The notes under the pieces are model-generated. The model saw only the letters and a program-made list of their open reading frames with translations, was not told the DNA's origin and searched no databases. Positions 35,146 to 47,795 of a stretch of DNA of 64,000 nucleotides are shown one piece after another. Position 1 is the first letter of the stretch. Each line of letters begins with the position of its first letter. This DNA comes from Epiperipatus broadwayi (lineage: Eukaryota; Onychophora; Udeonychophora; Euonychophora; Peripatidae), in contig JAQFVV010000001.1 in the NCBI GenBank assembly GCA_028023455.1, positions 19,093,611 through 19,157,610 of the forward strand, written 5' to 3'. A program made the position numbers and the translations under genes.

Positions 35146-36059
35146 TTATCACATTGCTTGTGTACTAAAGCCTTCGTTGTGCCAGTTATAAATCTTTTTT
35201 TTTTTGCTATTTTTTTTTTTATTGGAAGATTTATTGCTTTATTTTAGAGGGCCTTTTTAACTTAGTTAAACTATCTAACATATATGCATATAGTAATTTA
35301 ATTAAGTTTACAATTGAATATATATTTTTAAAATATAATCTGCACTTGGCTGAGTCTGGTAGTCTTTGTTGAAGTTGCTTATGTATAAAAGATATAAAAA
35401 AAAACAATATTTGAAAGGAACTTTAACTGATCATGATTTATTTGTATTTTCACGTTAATCTTCAGAAAAAAAATGTAAAGCATTAGGTGAATCAATACTT
35501 TTTCATTTTTTGTTTTCAATAAACTACAGGGAAGCTTTTTAAAAAATTATAGAAGAGATAGAATACCATGAAATGAACAGCTCTTTAAAAGGTGAGATGA
35601 TAAGGAACAATTATAAATAATTCAAATAAACAAATATAACAAAGAATACTACGTATATAAGCATAAAATATATTAAAAACTTTAAAGCTTATTTTAGATT
35701 ATTGATTATAAAATAAGTCTTATTACAAAATTAGTATTACACAGTATTCGATAAAAAAAAAGATAGATAACAATAAATCTTGAATTATCATTGTTTAATA
35801 TTAAAACATCACTTGCATGTAGCCATAAATTTTTGTCAAATAGAAGCACATTTGAGCACTTCAGAATGAGTCTTCAAATACTACAAACATGGGGGAAATT
35901 TTTATTTAAAAATGGAAATTATGATTTCAAAATTTTTTAAAAAAAATTCATTTTTTATGCACTTAAATTTAATGTTTATGTACTCTTTTATAATTTTAAT
36001 AGAAGTATTAAATTTGGTTTATTATAATTTTATATAATAAACTTTAATATATAAATTAA
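35146..36059. other. AT-rich DNA, no gene recognised
   Basis: Homopolymer T runs near 35190-35220. No coding pattern. Confidence 0.4.
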
Positions 36060-36125
36060 AGTTTTATTTGTAGCTCTGATGAAGACTGTAGATTTGTCAA
36101 AACTGTAAGTAAATAAAAGATTATA
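36060..36125 (+). ncRNA. Degenerate hammerhead-ribozyme-like core (Penelope-type tail)
   Basis: CTGATGA at 36076-36082 is followed by a short stem (AGAC...GTC) and then AAAAC at 36099, close to the hammerhead layout CUGAUGA-stem II-GAAAC. Penelope-like elements carry such ribozymes in their repeats. One core base differs (A for G), so activity is unlikely. A related 'agctctgaagaagactg' lies at 51303. Both may be leftover ends of such elements. Confidence 0.35.
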
Positions 36126-38280
36126 AATGCATTCAATTCAAATGCATAAAAATTGAATTTTTTAAGGATTTTGAAATAATATTAAAATAATGCAAAAAAA
36201 GATTACAAGATTTTAAGGAATAAGCATACATAGATATAATAATGATTGAAGCTTATCTCAAAACTGATTAGGATAAGTGTCATGTTAAAATAACAGATGA
36301 TGTTAAAAGACAAAGCAGATATAAAAAATCAACAACTAACAAAAAATCTGTTTTTAAATATGATAAATTCCTAGTTGTTTTTCATATAATTGCATAAATA
36401 TAAATATTAAATTATCTTGATTATTATTTTTTGAATACACAATTTTTATTAGCAAATAATAATGCATAAAACAACAAGCAGATAGTTGTAACTAAAAGCC
36501 ATTAAGTTGTTTAATAAATAATAATTTTAGTTTAGTGGCATTAGTATGAAATATAAAAGCTAAACTCAATCTGTATTAAATTCGAAGATATTTAAAGAAA
36601 ATGCAATACATTAGCAACCATTTATAAGATTCATGTGTGAACAAAATCAGAAGTTTCACAATAATTTCAACTATGCTTAGAATAAACAATGATGTTGAAA
36701 TGGACAAAAGATTTTTGTCATAGAAAAAAAGGATTGGTAAAGCTGAAACTTCTAATGTTCATTATCATAAAACAAAAAACCCATTTGGTTATCTCTGTCA
36801 TGGCCATGAAATTCTTTTTACAGTCAACAAAAAAAATTAATTTCAGGCATCATAAATAAATAGATAAAATAAAAGCATTAATTAATAATATCAGAAAGAT
36901 AAATAAAATTCTAAATATTTAATTTTACAAGTGAGTTAGACATTGTTCAATATCATATTGTGAACATGCATCCAGGGACCATAGTGGGAAATTAATTATA
37001 AATTATTCTCACTTTAATTTATGGATTTAGTACATTTAATTTTTTCCCCTGATATAAAAAAAAATAATTTTAGTAGATAGACATTGCAAAGTTACATTAT
37101 AAGAACACATCTGATTGGAGAAATTGTGCAAAGTGGTGGTATAATGTAGACAAATATATTATAGAATCCAGATCAAATAAGCTTTAAAATTAGAGTAAGA
37201 TAAGACAATGTAATGAATTAAATTTGGAGATATCTTCATTATATAGTGGATAGATATTTTTTTAAATGATGATTATCTTATAGTAAATAATATTTTGTTA
37301 TGTAGTAGGAAAAATTCAATAATTGGATGCCACCAATAAAGTTTTAAATGATAAAATGCAGTGTATTTTATTATAAGAAATATCAGTAAATCTGTATCAG
37401 CTGCTAAGTCCCGGTCATATAAATTGTTTACAAAAAAACACAAGAATATTATCGGAATAAAATTATGCAGGCTGCATTATAAGTTAACATTTCTAAAACT
37501 ATTATAAATAATAGCTTGCAATCTAGTTATTTTGGGGACTTCATAAAAATATATAAACTTAGCTGCATCATGCAGTCTAAAGCAATATAAAAGCATAAGT
37601 TAAAATAAAAAGGTTGTATAATAACAAAAAGGTAGATATGAGTTTTGCATTGTATATACAAACCAAACTGTTAAACATATGAATGGAAAAGACACATGTT
37701 CCACTATATTTCATGCTGAATCATTTAACAATTTGCATTAGTGTTTTAAATCTTCTTGGGAGCAAACTTTTTCTTCTAAAAAACTTTGCCTAAGTGTATG
37801 TCTTTAATGGATTCTTTCCTCAGCTATATCTTTTCAATAAATGCAGTAAATATCACACTTCAATATAAATATATGGAAGATAATCTTAATGTGAATTATA
37901 TTTTGCCAAGGTCATGTAAATGTAATGACTATTTTTGAGTACAGTGTCTATTGTCATCAAAACACATTCATTGTGGTTTGTGTTTTATTTTTATCTGAAC
38001 AATACTAACATCTAGTGAATTTAGTTGTATTTAACATGTCAATACATATTTTAGTTCAAATTGTGCCTTCAAATAAGCCAGTTTAAGTTGAGGATTGTAA
38101 TGCTACAAAGGTATATGAAATAATTCATGATTGACCTGAGAAGATTATAAAGTAAATAAATAGCTGAATGAATACTTTTTTTGCCAAAATTAAGATTTAT
38201 CAACAAATACAAAGAGATTTTATAAGCACTGGAATAGCAGTTATTAATTGAGTATATATTTGTACTTCTAATGGCAAAAA
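36126..38280. other. AT-rich DNA, no gene confidently recognised
   Basis: Some pieces around 36.66-37.2 kb ('tgtgaacatgcatccaggga') have mixed composition and could be a decayed retroelement, but no motif could be read in six frames. The minus-strand frame at 38069-38317 lacks any domain. Confidence 0.35.
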
Positions 38281-38284
38281 TGTT

Positions 38285-39010
38285 TCTTAATGCACATATT
38301 GTAATAATTTTATCCATGAGTCAAGAAAGTGGAATATAAAAACTGATTAATGATGACATAAAAAAAAAATCCATAAGTATGATAAAAAAAATAGTGGAAT
38401 CTAAATTTTAGAATTTATCAATCTGATTTGCTTACCTCTTTCCATCTATAGCATTTTGAAATTTTGTTTAAAAATATTATCCTATATATATATATATATA
38501 CACAATATTAATTTTAATCATGAGCCATAAAAACAGAATTTAAAAGCAGGTTAATGATAACATCAAAATAATTTTCAAAGTGAAAATACAATGAAAATTT
38601 GTAATTACTAAACTTTGTTACCAATTTAATTTATTTATCTTTTTCTACCTCTAGTCGTAAAAGTATTCTCCTATATAGGTACACTGTAATAATTTTAACA
38701 ATGAGCCATAAAGCAGAAATTAATGTTGACATAAAGTGAATGGCAGAAATGTAAGTGCTAAACATGGAATTACTAAGTTGATGAATGTCATTGGATGAAA
38801 TAAAAACTGTTGCAAAAAGCACTACTGGCTGCTTGTGAGATGTTTCAAAGCAATTCAACTTTACAAAAAGCATCATATAATCTTATTATGTTTTCTGAAC
38901 ATATTTGGTTTAATTTTTATATTTAATTTGTCCAATTTAACTAGAATTTTTCTCATTTTCTTTTATATGTATAATAATTTCAGTCATGATGCAGAAAAAT
39001 AGTGTCAAAA
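38285..39010. repeat. Degenerate tandem array, about four units of ~180-280 bp
   Basis: The marker 'taattttaa(t/c)(c/a)atgagccataaa' recurs near 38302, 38508, 38689 and 38969. It is followed in units 1-3 by 'ttaatg(a/t)(t/g)(g/a)acat'. Units 2 and 3 also share 'ctctttccatctatag'/'tttttctacctctag'. Apparent minus-strand frames here (38069-38317, 38631-38876) are products of the array. Confidence 0.7.
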
Positions 39011-40822
39011 AAAAAACAATATTGAAATGGAAAAATAATTTTAAACAAAAATCTGTAAAACAGACAATGATTTAGTAGCATCACTCCTACTTGCATTTTG
39101 CAATGCTTTCTGATGCCATTTCAGCCACTTTGGCTTAAATCTGCTCCCTTATGCTATCTATAGCATTTTCTTGCCAGTTTTGTGTTCATTTGATGGTAGA
39201 CCCTGAAATGAATATATAATTATTGATTTATTAACTTTTTAAAAAATCTGAAATCATACAAAGAATCTATACAATTAACCAACAATGATGCTGATTGGTA
39301 GATTACTTGTTCTCAGTCCTGAGAGTGTTACCAAGGGCTCTCTCATGAGCATAAGTTTTTTGTTTCAATTCAAAAATAAAAATTATATATTTTTAAATAT
39401 TTTATTTATATTGTGAGAATGCAATCAAACTGTTTAAAAAAAATTGCAACACGTACACCTATTTTGAATATAATTATTACTAATAATTATTTAAAATCTA
39501 TTATTAATTTTATACATTAATAATTGTGTACAAACTGGTCATTTAAAAATTATAATTTTAACGATTCTTAACTATATCGATATGCCGATAATCACACCGT
39601 TAAATATATATAAGTCCTAAAATTATCAAAGGAAAGAAATCACCATTAAATTTTAATTGATGTTTGTCATCCATTCATTAAATACACAGATAATAAAATG
39701 GCATCATAACTGAAACAAGAAAACTATGAACTTAAATTGACATAAATAGTTGTATAGAATGGTTAACAGAAAGAGAAAAATAAAACATTTTTTTATCTTC
39801 TTCTTAAAAATAAAAGGGAGATTCAAACATAACATTGATTAGTCAATATGTTTTCAAGTAAAATATAAGTTTGAACCCACCACTCAAAACTATTTAACAG
39901 CAATCAGTAAAATATCACATCTCCAAAGATGATAATAATTTTGAGGAATGAAGAAAAAAATCGTGCTTATCATTACGAATAAATTTAATATACGTAAAAT
40001 ATACTTTACAAATATCAAAAATCTCTTTTGTAATCCAATTGAATCTGAACATTAAAAACAATCAACTACTTTGTCATTATTTAGAGAATCATGTAAAATA
40101 AAACATTTGTCAAATTTCAATAGAATCAATAACTTCAAATAAAATTCTAACACACAGTTACGCAATTATGATTGGCTAGAAAGGAATAAACATCGTAGAA
40201 AAGAAATGTTGACCATACACCATATTGTCAAATCTTATTGTAATGAGAAGCAATTACTACCTAACTATGCATTAAACATCATATCAAAATGAATTACTAC
40301 AAACCAGAGAAAATCCTGAGATGGAAATTATTATTGTAAATAAAAGAATGGAGTTGCCATTGGGAAATTAAAACAGAATTCAAATATGGAATATTTCTTG
40401 AAAGATGAGAAAGACAGAATCCCTAAAATTAAAATTTAGTTTATTCATCAATATAAATTGTTTATAAATCAATCTTAGGCTCGACTATACAAGAATAACA
40501 TCATACTTATGATTCCCTTTTGTATATATTTTTAATATTATTTTCTTTCTTCTGATAATAGAGTAAGCTTCTTCATTCAATTATAAGCTAAATTTATTGA
40601 TATCAACTAATCATTAATAACATATAAAGACCCTGAGTTAACTTAACAATCATTGTGATTATTGACAGATTTAAAAGTTATATTCTTTCAATAATAAAAT
40701 ATTTACACTATTATTATATTTTTTTATATATGTGTTATACATAGTTTGATATTTTTAATTTTCATACCTATTTATTAGATAAATTTTTAAAAGTCATTTG
40801 TACTTTATTTTAATGGTAGATT
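39011..40822. other. AT-rich DNA; a B-box-like site near 39870
   Basis: On the minus strand 'gtgggttcaaacttata' near 39870-39886 resembles a Pol III B box, hinting at an old SINE, but the head is not recognisable. Otherwise nothing is seen. Confidence 0.35.
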
Positions 40823-42483
40823 ATGTTAATTAAAAAAAAATCAAACTTTTTTTTTTTTCAAATAATATTTATTTGCACAAAAAGTAAAGTAAATGAGCTA
40901 TTTGTCTTAATCAAGGACTTAAATATCATTGATTCAATAAGAAGGATCTACTATTACCCTAACAAAAAATATGTCACACTAGAATTTGAGAACACTTTAG
41001 CCAAAGAAAGATTCAAAAGATCTCAAATGTTTCTAGATGGAAAATATTTAGTGAAAATTGACCTGGAAAGACCAAGATTGATAACAGGTATGGTGCGGAA
41101 TTGTCATGTGGCATTTGGAAAAGATGAATTACAGGGACTATTAGTACAGTTTGGCTCTATTGAACGGTTCACTTTCCTAATGGAAAGAAGAGCAGGGATT
41201 CAGCTGTCATCCAATAATGCAATATTTACAATGAGGCTGACTAAAGGTATCAGTCCACTAGATATACCATCTATTTTTGAGCAGAATAAAAGCCCAATAT
41301 ACATAGTAATTCGAGGAATTCAACCACAGTGTTATGGATGTGGAGACACTGGCCATTTAATTAGGGCCTGTCCAAAAAGAGTATGCACAGAATGTGGGGA
41401 AAGCTATAGTGGATTCCACAAATGTACAATAACATCAAGCAATCCTTCACTTATATATCAACAATTAGAACTAAAATCACAAGAATCTCATTTAAAAGAT
41501 AAAGTGAAAACAAATAAGCTACATTATAAGGAAAATCAAGAAACCTTGCACAGTAGATTTGAAGATGGGACAAATGCAGGTGAAGCTAGAGATACAGCCA
41601 AAGAGATAAAGAAACAATCAGCACAGGCAGAACTGACCAACTCCGAATCAATACAATCTGAAGAATCTGAAGGCACATTAGAAGAAATAGGTCAATTAAA
41701 AGAAGCTAACATGTTCAGTGATACAGAACTAAGTGAGAATGGTTCAACTCAAATTGGTAAAATGACACAAGGTGCAAGTTTCAAGAGGAAAAATAAGAAT
41801 GGCTCTGGCTCGCAAACTGATGAGCATAGTGTTATGGGCTCAAACATCGAGCTGTGTGGTGAGCAAAAAAAGAAAAGTGAGTGTCTCTCAAGGAGAAAGA
41901 AAAAAGGAAAAGAAGACAGAAGAAGATTGCTCAACAGGAGTCAGGGGATGAGATGGAAACTGCATCAGAAGGTCAGATAGTCAATGACTCAGAGGTAATG
42001 GAATGTGATATTTTAGCTCATCCCATGATCTTCAAATGTATTGTTGAATCTAAAGGGGCATGTCTTTTTTGAAAGGGGCATGTATGTAGCAACAGCGAAG
42101 TAGGGCGGATAATTTCAGAAGAGGCAGATAATCCAGAGGAAAAAATCAATAACATAGAAGAGCAATGGAATGATGAGACTTGTAGTGACAGGTCTGGAAG
42201 CAGGCAAGGTGAAGTAGTGCAGGGTATCGTAGAAAAGTCTGATAATCCAGTCGAAGAACTTGATAATGTAGAAGAGCAATGGAGCGATGAGGCTCATAGT
42301 GACAGTTTTGGAAGCGAGGAAGTAGATGGCTATCCAAAGGAAATGCAGCAACAAATTAGTACTAGTCCTGTGTGTACTGATGAAACAGAAGAAATCACAG
42401 ATGATGAAGAAATAAGCTCACAAGAGGAAAATTTTGAAGAAAACTCCGAACAGGAAAGCAATAGAAATTCAGAAACCGATTAA
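40823..42483 (+). pseudogene. LINE ORF1 protein with CCHC zinc knuckles and acidic C-terminus (one frameshift, one stop)
   Basis: ORF1 of a non-LTR retrotransposon, an RNA-binding chaperone-type protein. The first frame, 40823-41980 (385 codons), has an RRM-like segment (residues about 30-170), then CYGCGDTGHLIRACP at about residues 172-186, a C-x2-C-x4-H-x4-C knuckle. A second Cys/His cluster, CTECGESYSGFHKC, follows. After residue 200 the chain is charged and disordered. Near 41950 the frame shifts by one, continuing in a second frame through one stop at 42070 to 42483. The tail holds two tandem copies of a 38-residue unit (114 bp apart, each with D-N-P-x-E-E and E-E-Q-W). The Met at 40823 may not be the true start because the frame opens in a T-rich tract. 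No ORF2 follows. Confidence 0.85.
42127..42354 (+). repeat. In-frame 114-bp tandem duplication in the ORF1 tail
   Basis: 'gataatccag' starts at 42127 and again at 42241, and the flanking 'gt/agaagagcaatgg' and 'gatgag(a/g)ct' are shared. Each unit encodes an acidic 38-residue block. The period is a multiple of three, so the duplication kept the frame. Confidence 0.85.
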
Positions 42484-42717
42484 AGTATGAATTCCATAAA
42501 TGCGGTTTATACAAAGACATGGCAACATAGATGAAGTTTTAAGGATCTGTGAATTAAAGAACTTGGCAATTCAAAGACTCTTATGATTCAATGGAGAAGA
42601 CTAGGATTATTGACTGTAGTATGATCTAAAGATTCCTTTTAAACAAATGTATTTACATTATGTAGTGGGTGATCAGTCACCTGCATTTTTTTTTCCTCAA
42701 TAATAAAAAAAAAAAGT
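42484..42717 (+). mobile_element. 3' tail of the ORF1-only LINE, ending in poly-A
   Basis: After the last stop a 220-bp tail carries a short perfect stem, GGTGA-TCAG-TCACC, near 42667 and then a T tract. It ends 'caataat' plus eleven A. This resembles a LINE 3' end. A matching target duplication at the 5' side was not found. Confidence 0.55.
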
Positions 42718-44249
42718 AAAGTATACATTGTAATATAGAGTTCATGTTTACGATCATGACTGACACATTAAAGACTAACTAGTTATTAAATTAGATGAAG
42801 ATTACAAGATTAAAAGTAAAATTTTAAGTTAAGTTACTTTTGCTTTTGTTTTAAGCACTTTTCGAATAGTGCAACATTTAGAAAAACTTCCAAAATATAT
42901 TACATTCAACAGAATAACGTTAAAATGTCAATATAATCAAATTTGTTAAGAATTAAATATTTTGGTGCATATCTTTTTAAAAAAATTATGGGGATGTTCT
43001 ATTAATTCTGTCTTCTTTCAATTTGAGCTATCATATAGCTCAAGCAGTAGCTGCACAACAATCAAAAAACAATTTTTGAATATATTTAGGTAATATTATG
43101 GATCAATTATAAATTTTTATATAAACAGGCAAAACTCTCTATACGTATTGGTGATCATGTGATGTTTATATATAGATAACAAACTCCACAAATTCAAGGA
43201 AAATCGCATTGGTAAAACGTGTAAAAAAATTTGCTATTAAAATGAAAAAAGTCAATATCAGTTTTAATAATAACGAAAAATTTCAAGTCACCATCAGAAT
43301 CAACCCCATTACCAATGCTCCAGGCATGGATATCAAACAGTCAATAGTGTTCCTTCTGAAATATAACTGATAAATAGAATTAACTAATATATGACTATAG
43401 CAAAATTATTGCAATTATTACAAGACAATAATTTTTTAATAAGCTTATTTTTAAATAAATTATTAGTATTCTTTTTTTATATAAATTAGGATATTTAAAT
43501 AAAAGTGATTTGGAAATCCAAACATTTTTATTTACATCTATATTTTTTAATTATCATGGCAACCCCCCCCCCCCATGATGAAATGTTTTTGTGCCGCGCA
43601 TAACCTACACTCCAACATGTTTGCCACCAAATACTTGAAAAACTATTACTTTTTTACAATAATAATAATAATAATGTAAGGCATAAATTAATTTTAAAAA
43701 ATGTAAATCCAAAATTTTTTAAATCATATTTATTCATTTTTTTTCTAGAAAAACTAATCTATTTTAAAATAGTGCAATTAATATATATATATCATTAAGT
43801 AATTTACAATAACTGCAAATGACAACAATCAAATGTCAAAAATCAAACTGATAATAAGAATATTTTTTATTTTATTTCATTTTAAATATTACTTATCTGA
43901 AAATTGAGCATTAATTATTTCAAACAGATATTATGGATCAAGAATTAACATATTAATGAATTAAAATACAAAACTACAAATGAGTAAAAAGATTAAAAAA
44001 TGCTATTTAATTATTTTTAGATGGTTGTACTGAATAAAATAAGCACTAATTCTATTTAGAAATATAAATAAATACTAACAACATGATATACAAATATTGG
44101 TTATAAAATCTCTCAGTAGATGCCACTAATGTATTAATAGAAAGGGAGTTCGTATTAAAGATGAATTGTACTTAGCAAAACAAAAAGAAAAGTATTATGG
44201 AGTTTGATTTATAAAAAATATTGTAGTTTGAGACATTTATAAGGGGGGA
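42718..44249. other. AT-rich DNA with a C13 homopolymer
   Basis: A run of about thirteen C at 43562-43574 and an 'ataataataataataat' tract near 43660 are the only distinctive items. No ORF2 or exon could be read here. Confidence 0.45.
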
Positions 44250-44469
44250 GGGAGTAGGGTTTTAAATTGCAGTATTATTTTAAAAAAAGAACAATGTACT
44301 GGATGTAAGAAATAAACAAAGATTAGCTGGTTTGATATAAATGTAGATGTGGAGAGGGAATGGGTCTGTAAAATTAATGATAAGCAAGCTATTTATTATA
44401 AATGTAATAGAGAAGAAAGAGTCAAATGAATTTATAAAAGTGTAGTAAGAAAAAAGAAATTGTTAAAAT

Positions 44470-45140
44470 TTGATATTTGAATACGCAAAATGTTGGAGAC
44501 CAGAAAAGTCGCTGGAATTAAACAAAGCAGTTAAAAATAAAGAGTTTGAGTTATTAGCAGTAGTGGAAACACATCTAAGAGAAGAAGAACAAGCTATGCT
44601 AAAAGACTTGGTATGCCAGGGTATAAATAGAAAAGAAAAAAGGGATGGTAGTATAGGAGTTATGTCAAAAAAATATTTAAATACTGTTAAGGGTCAAGAA
44701 CATTTGTGGTTTGAGATAAGGTTGGGAAGATAAGAGTGGATGAGGGTTAGTGTATATGGCCACTGAAGATAGTCAAACTATAATGGAGTGAAACAGTAAC
44801 ATATATATATATGTCTAGTTAAAGCTATATAGAGTTTCAAAAAGGGGAAGAAAATATATAGGGGATATGAATGGACATATTGAAGAAATTGATGACATGG
44901 ATAACAAAAATAGACAGATTTTGAAAATTTTTTGTCAGAGAGTGAATTTGAGCATTGTAAATTTAGAAAATATTTATGAAGGACAATACACATGGTCTAA
45001 AATAATATATTCCACACAACAGATTATGTATTAGTAGAGAAAGAAGGAAATGAATAAAGAATGGAAAATTCAGGTGTTTGATAATGAAGAGAAAGTATGT
45101 AATAGTGATCATAATTTCTTTATAATAGAAATGGTTAATA
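44470..45140 (+). pseudogene. LINE AP-like endonuclease domain
   Basis: Frame 44470-44733 contains ELLAVVETHLREEEQ with the catalytic Glu block (V-E-T-H-L) and D-G-S-I-G-V. Near 44865 an alternate frame gives G-D-M-N-G-H-I, the Asp/Asn block, then G-Q-Y-T-W-S at about 44985. Near 45100 the sequence encodes N-S-D-H-N-F-F-I, the final S-D-H catalytic block. All four hallmark blocks are present in order, but in different frames. Confidence 0.85.
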
Positions 45141-45829
45141 ATGTGATGGAATATAGTAATAAAAATAGAAAAGATAGTGAAAGATGTGGATGGAGAATGA
45201 ATGATAAGAATAAGTTAGAAAAATATAAAATAAATGTAGAAGACATCATGGAAGAGTTTGTTGGAAATGAATATAAGAACTGTTGTGGTAAAGTAGAAAA
45301 AGTGGCAAATAGGGCTTAGGTGAGAATATTCAGAAGAATAAAATAGAAAAGTCAGAATTAGTAAAATATAAAAAAGAGGAATTGTGTGCAGAGAATATAA
45401 ATGTGCTATTAAAGACAAAGATGGTGAAAAAGATGTTAATATTAAATGGGAAAAGTACTTTTAAAAAAAAGTTGGCTAAAATAAATAATTATAGAGAGAA
45501 TGAAATTAAATAGTAAATTATTGGAGGATATTAATAAAAGTGGAAGAGATGGGAATAAAATAATTGGAAATATATTAAAAGAAAGAATGTAGAAAAGAGA
45601 GAAATAGTATTAATAGATGATGAGGAAAAAGTGTGTAGCTCTAGAGAAGAATTGGAGATAATCTTAAATAAGTATGTAATGGATATAGAAATGATGTCAA
45701 ATATGAAGAACAGAGTGATAACAAATATAAAAGCATATAATAATGGACATATTAAGTTTAGAGAAAATGAATTAAGTGAGGCAGGAAAGAAATTGAAAAT
45801 TGGAAAAGCAAAAGGTTTTGATGGATAGA

Positions 45830-47110
45830 CAACAAAGATCATGATGAATTTGGGAAATAGGGTAAATTAAATCTATTATCATATTTTAATAAGATGGCAC
45901 AAAAGACAGAATTTCCTGATAGCTGGAATAATACAAGAGTAAGGCTACTATTTAAGGAAAAGGTAAGGATTATATAAAGTTAAGCAATTATAGACTGATA
46001 GTGGTAACATCAGTGTTATATAAATTTATTGCATATATAGTGGCTGGAAGAGTAACAAAATGGATGGAAGAAAATAATATTGTGGGTTAAATGCAAGGAG
46101 TTTTTTGATCAGATAGGCATATAGGAGTTAGTTTATTTGTAATCACATAACTTATAGATATGAGTAGGAATGCAGGTAGACAGTTATATATGATCTTTAT
46201 AGATATAGATAAGGCATATGATAGAGTAAATAAAAATAGATTATGGATAATTTTAGTAAATTTGGAAATGAATGGAGCTTTAGTGGATCTTATTAAGAGA
46301 TTGTACAGAAATAATTACTATACATATCACTTAGGCAATATAGAATCAAATAATGTTAAAAATGAAATGGAAATAAGGCAAAGAAGCTTTTTTGTTTTTA
46401 TTATATTTGAGAGAAATATAGAGAGCAATAAAAAAACTAGGAAGAGGGATAGAGATAAAATTAATAAATGGTAAGGAAATATATATTTTATCTGAGTTTT
46501 TATTTGCTGATGATATCTTCTCTCCACAGAAAGTAGGGAAGATATAGACATTATACTGAAGACATTCAAAAAGATGGGTAAGGAGGTGGAGATTAAATTT
46601 AGTGAAGAAAAATAAAAAGTAATAATGATAAATATTGGGGGGGGGGGTATTTTTATTGGGGGATATAAAGCTAAATCTGGTGAATATGTATAACTATTTG
46701 GGGATCATCTTAAGTAATTTGAGAAATTTTTTGGATGAATGGGAGAAAAAATTGATAAAAATGAAGCAAAGAAAAGAAAGGAACTAATAAAAAAAATTAA
46801 CAGTGTTTATATGTAATAAATATGATATAGCTAGAATTGTATGGAAAGGAGTGGCAATATCAGGGTTAATTTATGGTAATGATGTGTTACATGCTAGTAA
46901 AGGGGTGTTTGATTACTTAGAAAAAGTATAAAGAGAAATAGGAAGTCATGCATTAGATACAGATGTGTGGTTTACAAAGGGGGAAATTCAAGGAAAATAG
47001 GATGGTCAAGTTTTTATATGAAAAATTCAAAAAGTAAAATGAAGATGTTTGGTAGGTTGCAATTTATGGATAGTATGAGAATAAAAAAATAGTATTTAAT
47101 TGTGTTATGA
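45830..47110 (+). pseudogene. LINE reverse transcriptase
   Basis: 46160-46474 carries G-R-Q-L-Y-M-I-F-I-D-I-D-K-A-Y-D-R-V, the RT palm block A with the first catalytic Asp. Near 46500 is F-L-F-A-D-D-I-F, the second catalytic pair, intact here though in a shifted frame, whereas copy 2 has V-N-D. A poly-G run (10 G) at about 46637 causes a further frameshift. Multiple stops make it inactive. Confidence 0.85.
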
Positions 47111-47795
47111 GTAAAGGACAGGCAACAAGATAAGTGAGAAAGATAGTACAGTATGCAGAAGATTTAGATAAAAACTTTATGTTAGTATACTTGTGTTAGG
47201 AGAATTGTTGAGTGTTATAGTGGCAAAATATGATAGAAGAATAGATGCATTCATAAAAATAGGGACTTTGAGATATGGAGAACTAGTAGGGAGAATAAAA
47301 AGAGTGTAAATATATAAAGAAATAAACAGAATATTGGGTATGAGTTAAATTACAATAATAGCAAGGAAAGTAGTTTACTGTTTAAGGCTCAAACAGGATT
47401 GTTAGCAATAAGAGAAATAGAGAAATGTGGGTGATTTAGTCTGCAAGTTATGTAAGGAAGGCAGGAAAATATTAGACATCTAATTGAATATAAATGCTTA
47501 CAAGCAGAAGGGGTACAAATAATGAAGTTGTGGGAGAATAAATATAAACAAAGAGATTATACAAAAAGTGGATTCTTGGTTTTTTAGCTGAGTTTGGAAA
47601 AAGGAAGGTCCAGATATAAAGGCCATAAAGTGGACAAAGTTGATTTTGTGGAAATAAAATGCAGCAGGATAGAGAAGGGTGAGGAATGGAAAGAGAAGAT
47701 AAGGTGGATAACATGTTTCCCTAGGCATAGTGGCTGAGAGATTCTTGACTTTAAAAAAGGAGAAGCCATAGTGCATCACATCCCATTATGATTTT

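Larger units (their letters stand above)
44250..47795 (+). mobile_element. Longest LINE family A copy: endonuclease, RT and C-terminal zinc region, all broken
   Basis: A single element ~3.5 kb long carries, in order: endonuclease (44470-45140), a linker (45140-45830), RT (45830-46700), thumb (46700-47100) and the CCHC C-terminal region (47380-47600), followed by the shared 3' end (47.7-47.8 kb). At least ten frameshifts or stops separate the pieces. Copies 1 and 2 align to its 3' part. The 5' end lies near 44250 but cannot be fixed, and no ORF1 was seen upstream. Confidence 0.88.

Noticed and set aside
41749-42354. Minus-strand frames opposite the ORF1
   Set aside because: Shadows of the Lys/Glu-rich ORF1 frame and its 114-bp duplication.
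45531-45842. 103-codon minus-strand frame, Phe/Leu/Ile/Ser rich
   Set aside because: Antisense shadow of the A-rich LINE coding strand.
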